A stretch of 64,000 nucleotides of DNA from positions 855,017 through 919,016 of the forward strand of contig JADLSH010000133.1 in assembly GCA_016169945.1 (NCBI GenBank), given 5' to 3'. This DNA comes from Trachythela sp. YZ-2020. Taxonomy: Eukaryota; Cnidaria; Anthozoa; Malacalcyonacea; Clavulariidae. The translations under genes and the position numbers were made by a program. The notes beneath the pieces were generated by a model. It did no database searches. It had not been told where the DNA came from and saw only the letters and a program-made list of their open reading frames with translations. Below, one piece after another: positions 59,622-64,000 of this stretch (position 1 is the first letter of the stretch; each line of letters opens with the position of its first letter).

Positions 59622-59827
59622 TTAATAACAGTTCGGTTTCTCAATTTGATTCTCGTCAGCCCACATCCAGAGGGAACACGGATTTTCACGTTCTGCACAG
59701 GTAAAGTAAGGTCTGCCAAAGCTTTCTTTCATCAAATGAAACCACAGCTTGGTTTTTGCCCACAAAACCAGAAGGAACCATTTTTCGTGGTTGAGGAAGA
59801 AGCAGGTTTTCCATGTAAACATTCCAT
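59622..59827 (-). pseudogene. GRF zinc-finger gene, internally deleted
   Basis: From ATG 59827 the minus strand reads MECLHGKPASSSTTKNGSFW and FCGQKPSCGF, then a stop. One base on, an overlapping frame gives SFGRPYFTC and NPCSLWMWADE to a stop at 59622. These are two GRF-type zinc fingers (C-x2-HGxP...KNG...C...C.F and GR.(Y/F)F.C...C..W.W.D), a single-stranded nucleic-acid-binding fold known from NEIL3, APE2 and TOP3A. The gap between them is too short for two full fingers, so sequence was lost at the junction. TATAAA lies at about 59888-59883 on the same strand. The gene fires away from the 27 bp repeats. Confidence 0.55.
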
Positions 59828-59933
59828 TTTACTAGCTTAAGTTGCGTATGTATTGTGAGAAGTTTGCTCGGTTCTTCCCAATTTATACTCTCAGCTCGTT
59901 CATGTTCAGACACGGCCAACCAATCAAAACCGT

Positions 59934-60092
59934 AACATAAAGCGTTGCGTAACGTTTAAATACTAATAGCGTTGCGTAACGTTTAAATACTAATAGCGTT
60001 GCGTAACGTTCAAATACTAATAGCGTTGCGTAACGTTTAAATACTAATAGCGTTGCGTAACGTTCAAATACTAATAGCGTTGCGTAGGGTAA
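59934..60092. promoter_or_regulatory. Bidirectional promoter with six 27 bp repeats
   Basis: GCGTTGCGTAACGTT(T/C)AAA then TACTAATA repeats with an exact 27 bp period. TTGCGTAA occurs at 59945, 59972, 59999, 60026 and 60053, and a variant at 60080. TTGCGTAA is a C/EBP/PAR-bZIP-type half-site composite. The array lies between the minus-strand GRF gene and the plus-strand gene starting 26 bp later. The module GTAACATAAAGCGTTGCGTA at its left edge recurs at 61924. Confidence 0.7.
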
Positions 60093-60105
60093 GGAGCTGG
60101 GTCTA

Positions 60106-60546
60106 ATGAAGGTCGGAGACGTAGAAGCCAGGTCCTTCTTTTTCGACATCGGTATGAGTTGGGACGACCTCACCCAAAAAGACAGGAAGACCTGTAGCTT
60201 TGTTCAAAGACGCATCCATAAGTTACCGTTTGGAGTGCCGCGGGACACTGAAGCATTCCCTATTTCGGATTTGGAGGCAATTGTAGAGAGTTTTTACAGG
60301 GAAGTAGGCGTAAACTCAAACTCTACAATTGCCTACAAAGGGGGTCATTTTGAGAGGGATTTGCTGGCAAACCTCAAAATCCCTTCCGTAAATTTGGAAT
60401 GCTTCAGCTGTCCCAAAGCCGAAAAACTTTTTGATCAACTGGTCTGGTTGGAAACATGTGGCAACCACCTCGAAGCCAATGCGTACCATCACTGTGCAAA
60501 AGTCGAAGTGGAAGCATATGCCTTATGGATGCATGAGAATCTTTAG
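60106..60546 (+). CDS. Intact 146 aa protein, possible RNase H-fold/exonuclease-like
   Basis: ATG 60106 (start MKVGDVEARSFFFDIGMSWD) to TAG 60544-60546, no interruptions. FFFDIG could be a strand-plus-Asp motif, and STIAYKGGHFERDLLANLKI resembles the second motif of DEDD (DnaQ-like) exonucleases. The C-terminus has a Cys/His pattern: CFSCPKAEKL, ETCGNHLEANAYHHC and VEVEAYALWM. I recognise the KGG..ERDLL...IPS.NLE..CPK layout from uncharacterised animal and mobile-element proteins, but no activity is proven. The first acidic motif is incomplete, so catalysis is doubtful. A histone-type stem-loop follows 40 nt after the stop. Confidence 0.7.
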   Translation: MKVGDVEARSFFFDIGMSWDDLTQKDRKTCSFVQRRIHKLPFGVPRDTEAFPISDLEAIVESFYREVGVNSNSTIAYKGGHFERDLLANLKIPSVNLECFSCPKAEKLFDQLVWLETCGNHLEANAYHHCAKVEVEAYALWMHENL

Positions 60547-60586
60547 AGACAAGATAAAAACCCCCAAAAAAAACAACAAAAAAAAC

Positions 60587-60602
60587 GGTTCTTTTAAGAA
60601 CC
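60587..60602 (+). terminator. Histone-type 3' stem-loop, copy 1
   Basis: GGTTCT-TTTA-AGAACC, a 6 bp stem with a 4 nt loop, preceded by AAAAAC and followed by ACCACATTTACAAAAGAATA. Stem size, ACCA after the stem and a purine-rich CAAAAGAA about 8 nt on match the replication-dependent histone 3' end (SLBP site plus U7-binding element). No AATAAA is close by. Confidence 0.75.
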
Positions 60603-60662
60603 ACCACATTTACAAAAGAATATAGAACGCATTGTTTGATATCCCTAAGCCAACGGTTCAAA

Positions 60663-60935
60663 TCCTGTTAACTATCCTGCGCATGCGTACCAAATTTTCT
60701 CACGGTAACCACTTGCCGAATGTTTGGGGGTTGTACGTATATAAATAGAAAGGGTGTTTTACAAGAGTTTTAATGATAGTGATCAAAATCGGTTCAAAAC
60801 ATGTTAATTAATATGTTTTATTTCATTTAAAGCTTTATAACGTTATAATAAATTATGTAATTTAACAATAGGTTGGGAGTCCGCAGTGTTTTCAAGCCTA
60901 TAGAGTAACTTTTTCATTTTTTATTTTATTTTATT
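60663..60935. other. Spacer between convergent genes
   Basis: TATAAATAG near 60739 could be a TATA box with no assigned gene. Poly-T/A at 60915-60940. No stem-loop follows the minus-strand gene. Confidence 0.35.
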
Positions 60936-61181
60936 TTAACTGCAGTTATTAAAATCAGGAATGTCTGGAAGATCGGGCAACCAGCTCGTATCTATGTCAG
61001 AGCAGTTTTCTAACTTTTCTCCTTCGTTTGCCGAGTCGTATTCTTTTTCATACATAGCCACTCGCGTGGGGTTTTCCTCGAGCATAAGATTGTAGAAGGT
61101 TTTATACTTTATAAATTCTTCCTTCCGTCTTGCCCGAAACCTTTGGGATCATTCCGCTTGATTGGTTTTCTTATTATCCAT
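60936..61181 (-). pseudogene. Paralogue of the bZIP-like basic/acidic protein, one early stop
   Basis: ATG 61181 opens MDNKKTNQAE, then TGA at codon 11. The frame stays open to TAA at 60938-60936, 81 codons in all counting the stop at 11. It aligns with the plus-strand protein at 61481: SQRFRARRKEEFIKYKTFYN against SRRFRKKRKDDFTKYKNVYE, and TSWLPDLPDIPDF against LPWLDDLPSLDKL. Everything but codon 11 looks coding, so inactivation is recent, or the base is a sequence error, or the stop is read through. Confidence 0.65.
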
Positions 61182-61480
61182 CTTATTATTAATCTTTATA
61201 TCAAGAGCTGCAGTGTTTCGTGCTTTTACGGCCAAGGTCAAGGTCAAAGGCAATACTAATAGTGTTGCGTAACGTTTAAATACTAATAGCGTTGCGCACC
61301 TTTGAATAATAATCAGGTGATTCAAAGGGAATAATGAGGTAACGTACCGTGTAGTTACGTACCCTTTTGAGTGAGGTGACGTATCCTTTGAATAATAATG
61401 AGGTGACGTCATAAAAGCGCGCGAATTCCTCTGTTCATATAAGAAGGACCTCTGAGCATGAAAATACATTGATATCCATC
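61182..61480. promoter_or_regulatory. Divergent promoter with bZIP-type sites
   Basis: It separates two paralogues by 299 bp. It contains TTGCGTAA (61265), TTGCGCAC (61292), a GTTACGTAC block near 61354, TGACGTAT (61377) and a full CRE TGACGTCA (61404-61411) directly followed by TAAAAG. TTTGAATAATAAT(G/C)A motifs are also repeated three times. The two 27 bp-type units match the array at 59945. Confidence 0.7.
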
Positions 61481-61801
61481 ATGGACAAAAAACAGCGAGC
61501 AGCAGAGAAGTCCAGAAGATTTCGTAAAAAGAGAAAAGACGACTTTACTAAATACAAAAACGTTTATGAATTTGTTATTAATAAGAACCCAGCTATGATT
61601 CATGAGTTTGAGGCGCTGCATAACCTTCCTAATGAAGACATGCCAGTGGTCCAAGACGAACCCCCTCATCCAACGCTCCAAAACACCCTTCCTCAAACCG
61701 TTCCTACACGCCAAGACATGCCTGCGCTCAATCTGCCCTGGCTGGACGATCTTCCAAGCCTAGACAAACTCATGAACATGGACCTTGACTTTTTTAATTA
61801 A
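61481..61801 (+). CDS. Intact 106 aa protein with bZIP-like basic region and acidic tail
   Basis: ATG 61481 to TAA 61799-61801. Residues 1-25 are basic (MDKKQRAAEKSRRFRKKRKD). AAEKSRRFRKKR resembles a bZIP DNA-contact helix (..AA..SR.R.KR), but no leucine heptads follow; KYKNVYEFV comes instead. The middle is proline-rich. The C-terminus (LPWLDDLPSLDKLMNMDLDF) is acidic and hydrophobic, like an activation domain. A small transcriptional activator acting on the neighbouring TTGCGTAA/CRE sites is inferred. A paralogue lies divergently at 61181-60936. The histone-type stem-loop is 24 nt after the stop. Confidence 0.65.
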   Translation: MDKKQRAAEKSRRFRKKRKDDFTKYKNVYEFVINKNPAMIHEFEALHNLPNEDMPVVQDEPPHPTLQNTLPQTVPTRQDMPALNLPWLDDLPSLDKLMNMDLDFFN

Positions 61802-61825
61802 CCGGAATCAAGATTAAAACAAAAC

Positions 61826-61841
61826 GGCTCTTTTAAGAGCC
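61826..61841 (+). terminator. Histone-type 3' stem-loop, copy 2
   Basis: GGCTCT-TTTA-AGAGCC, preceded by AAAAC and followed by ATCACATTCACAAAAGAATA. It differs from 60587-60602 at paired positions (T-A to C-G), a compensatory change. AATAAA overlaps the end (61858-61863), so polyadenylation is also possible. Confidence 0.8.
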
Positions 61842-61879
61842 ATCACATTCACAAAAGAATAAAAACGAAATTTTGTTTT

Positions 61880-61950
61880 GAATAATAATGAAGTTACGTA
61901 CCTTTTGACTAATAATGAGCGTGATGTAACATAAAGCGTTGCGTAACCTC
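61880..61950 (+). promoter_or_regulatory. Third promoter-like module of the island
   Basis: TTTGAATAATAATGAAGTTACGTACC, then TGATGTAACATAAAGCGTTGC, with TTGCGTAA at 61937. It repeats elements of both earlier promoters and would drive the small ORF at 62030. Confidence 0.5.
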
Positions 61951-62029
61951 TAGGGTTGAACTTGGAATCTCTTGTGAAATATCAATATTACACATTTACA
62001 ACACGAATATATTCGTTTCGTGAGAAGTT

Positions 62030-62149
62030 ATGCTTCGAAAGACCTCTCGTTTGGCAGTAGATTTTAGTAAACAAGTGATAAGTTTTGCTGCAGACACGAA
62101 AGACCCAAGGGACATAGATATAGAATCCTTACAATCTTTGAAACTATGA
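62030..62149 (+). CDS. Short ORF of the island, 39 aa
   Basis: ATG 62030 opens MLRKTSRLAVDFSKQVISFA and ends TGA 62147-62149. It overlaps by ATGA with a following ATG (62146) of a 96-codon frame. It stands 85 bp after the TTGCGTAA module. No family is recognised; it may be a decayed gene start. Confidence 0.3.
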   Translation: MLRKTSRLAVDFSKQVISFAADTKDPRDIDIESLQSLKL

Positions 62150-62368
62150 ACGTCAAAGTGAAAAAGCCGAACGTTGATGGTACTAATGTTGCAGTTGTCA
62201 TATTCAATCTCGTCATAAAACATGTTGGCGGTTTGACGTTAAACCACAACTTATTTCGTGGTTTTCGGGTTGTTTTACTTAAGTTAAACATCCGATCTTG
62301 TACAAATGATAATTTCTACTGTATAAAAGCAGTACGATACTACATGATGCATCACCTGTATCAATCCA

Positions 62369-62789
62369 ATGGTACAAGCGTTAATAACGCACGCGTACTA
62401 CAATGTAGATATAGAGTGGTTGGAGGTAAAGTATAAACATTTTGTTATAAATAAAAGGCAAATCCTAAATGTTTGTGTTCATCATGAATTTTTATTTTTA
62501 GCGTGTGTGCTCCATAATCGCAAATGTTCAGCACTTCCAATGCGAAAATTGTTTTTTAAAGACAAAGTCAACCGAAATTGACATGGAATTTCGTGGTTGC
62601 GAATACATGATGCGGCACAAATTATCCCCCGTAGCACTGAGCCAAGGTTGCTTTCCAACCTATTTAATCGTCAGACGAAGAACCACAATTCACGATTTTC
62701 AAATCGAAAGTGTTCTCAAAACCTATCTCATATCTCAAAAGCATCTACAACCAATCCCTCCCAATAATGGAGAACGTATGTGGATTTGA
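62369..62789 (+). CDS. Two-exon gene, 114 aa, unknown function
   Basis: Exon 1 is 62369-62425 (MVQALITHAYYNVDIEWLE), with donor GTAAAG. The 76-nt intron ends in TTTTTATTTTTAG at 62501. Exon 2 is 62502-62789 in phase 0: RVCSIIANVQHFQCENCFLK, then FRGCEYMMRHKLSPVALSQG and ESVLKTYLISQKHL to TGA. The join keeps one long frame, and both splice sites are good. Four cysteines cluster in HFQCENC...GCEY, perhaps metal-binding. An in-frame stop lies just upstream of the ATG. No family is recognised; its position ties it to the island. Confidence 0.5.
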
Positions 62790-62931
62790 TGAATGCTATG
62801 CAGTATTTCCCCAAAGGAAGAAGAAGTGTTCACAGCCAGCGATTTAATTGTATGGACGAAGCAGAGGTAGAAAAAACGTGTGTAATGATTTGATGAATGC
62901 TATATTTTTTCCGAAGCTGTTTGCCTGCGAA

Positions 62932-63262
62932 GTCGGAGCAGTTGCCTGCTTTGTAAAGAAAAGTGTTTAGGTTGTGAGGTGAATCACCCTAGGCAAAGAA
63001 GACACGAGTGTCTTATGTTATCGAAGGAAGGTTAATGTATGGCTTGGAGGCTGTGGAGCGTGTATTGTTGGGCAGAGGGAATCCCGAGCAAGCAATTTTG
63101 TTGAAGGCTGTTCGTGTGATGAAACTGACATATTACGAACGTGCAATAACGATGCAGTGCAAAAACTTGGCAAAAAATCCTTTGAAGTAACTCTTTAGAA
63201 CAACCTGGAAGCAGAGTTGGGGGCACACTACGGAGTTTCAGCCTACATTTGAACTATCTTAC
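62932..63262 (+). pseudogene. Cys/His-rich protein relic
   Basis: Frame 1 (62932-63037) reads CLRSRSSCLLCKEKCLGCEV and NHPRQRRHECLML. A one-base shift leads into the frame 63008-63190: EGRLMYGLEAVERVLLGRGN, AVRVMKLTYYERAI, NLAKNPLK. Further shifts follow to about 63262. The C-x2-C-x3-C-x2-C...HP..RRHECL pattern suggests a zinc site. I recall similar GC..(N/D)HPSQ..H.CL motifs in uncharacterised animal and virus-like proteins. It is disabled by at least one frameshift. Confidence 0.4.
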
Positions 63263-64000
63263 GTATTGGAGCGAAGATCAGTGAGACATACCTGAAGTTA
63301 CATTGTATGTATTTTAAAGTTATTGTACAAAGCTAGGATTTTTAGCAACGTAGATGTTTATAAAACTAATGTTATTTTGTGTAGTATTATTTGGGAACGT
63401 GATAAGAGTGCATGGTGTTTTGAGAAGTAAACAAAACCACAACGAGAAACTTTGCCGTATGTAAGAGTTGTACGGAGTGCGGGGATTGGAGCTGGCATTA
63501 CTAGATTACGAGAAAGTGCCATTATTGCCAGCAGAGGAAGAAACGAAGTGTAGTCAAAGTTTGGATGTTAAATCGGTCAGACACACACGGAACTGTGTAT
63601 ATAAATCAGAAACGATCGAAGCTAGAAAACACATGTAAACCAGGACAGCATGTTTAAGAAATTGTATATCTGCTTATAAAATTCAGTTATACTTTGAAAT
63701 TAAATTGTTTCAGAAATGGTTAATCCGTGTGTTAATGTGCGGATATTCATTTATTTGTCCATTCGTTTTCTCTACACTTTTGCATATATAACTTTCAAAA
63801 TATACACTCAGTTTGTTTTGATTACCGGAAAAATTAATGTTCCATTACGGTTAAACGTCTCCAATTTTATCACGTTAAGCTATTAAATAGCGATCTCATA
63901 TAAACAGGAAACACTAGCTGTTCAAACTTCAAAAAAGTCTACAGAAAATCAGGTCTACAAAATGTCTTTTATCATGTTTTAGGTTTTACTTTTTGTGCAC
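63263..64000. other. No recognised gene
   Basis: AT-rich, short frames only, no repeat detected. Confidence 0.4.

Noticed and set aside
59944..60092. 27 bp repeats as a CRISPR array
   Set aside because: Units are directly abutting with no variable spacers, in a eukaryotic context.
59883..60173. Minus-strand frame with YATLLVF(E/K)R repeats
   Set aside because: It is only the translation of the 27 bp promoter repeats, which are a multiple of three bases long.
60649..60672. GGTTCAAATCC as a tRNA B box
   Set aside because: No A box or cloverleaf can be built upstream.

Overview
This 64 kb window is eukaryotic, AT-rich and repeat-laden. Spliced genes with GT/AG introns, one class A GPCR, CR1/L2-like and other non-LTR retrotransposons, a tyrosine-recombinase retrotransposon, tRNA-derived SINE sequence, TTAA-flanked MITEs and hammerhead ribozymes all point to a marine invertebrate. 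The mix fits an anthozoan cnidarian best (coral, octocoral or sea anemone); that is inference, since no marker gene settles it.

Layout. 1-16 kb: sparse. It holds a lone first exon (1057-1129, minus), a hammerhead ribozyme (1316-1410), SINE sequence near 3.2 kb, a decayed SAM-domain gene (6376-7027), one intact single-exon gene of unknown function (7345-7935), a BACK-like gene relic (9150-9702), a coiled-coil first exon (10185-10522), the 3' end of another gene (11194-11359), three dispersed 180 bp repeats, and two adjoining inverted-repeat elements at 15.26-16.30 kb. 16.5-32.5 kb is a retrotransposon graveyard: a second hammerhead motif, a minus-strand non-LTR element split by a plus-strand one, a 6.9 kb tyrosine-recombinase retrotransposon with introns, and a minus-strand non-LTR element with an ORF1 and a decayed 2A-like motif. 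34.2-37.9 kb carries two tandem units that share nearly identical ends and have TTAA at all three junctions. 38.2-39.4 kb has a minisatellite and a GPCR. 44.3-49.3 kb is a tandem duplication of a 2.36 kb unit. 52.5-55.8 kb holds two diverged head-to-tail relics of a DUF3504 (KIAA1958/ZMYM-type, Crypton-derived) gene, mixed with hAT-like MITEs.

The most unusual part is a compact island at 59.6-63.3 kb. It has a decayed GRF-zinc-finger gene (minus) and an intact gene with a possible exonuclease-like fold (plus) on either side of six 27 bp repeats. It also has two divergent paralogous small proteins with a bZIP-like basic stretch and an acidic tail, sharing a promoter full of bZIP-type sites. 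Both intact genes (60106-60546 and 61481-61801) end in a histone-type 3' stem-loop plus a purine-rich element. The two stem-loops differ by one compensatory base-pair change, which supports a real RNA structure. None of these proteins is a histone. I infer a self-regulating, S-phase-coupled gene set of mobile or DNA-virus-like origin; this is a hypothesis.

Most other open frames in the window are shadows, repeat translations or decayed transposon coding. Host genes visible here are mostly single exons whose partners I could not find.
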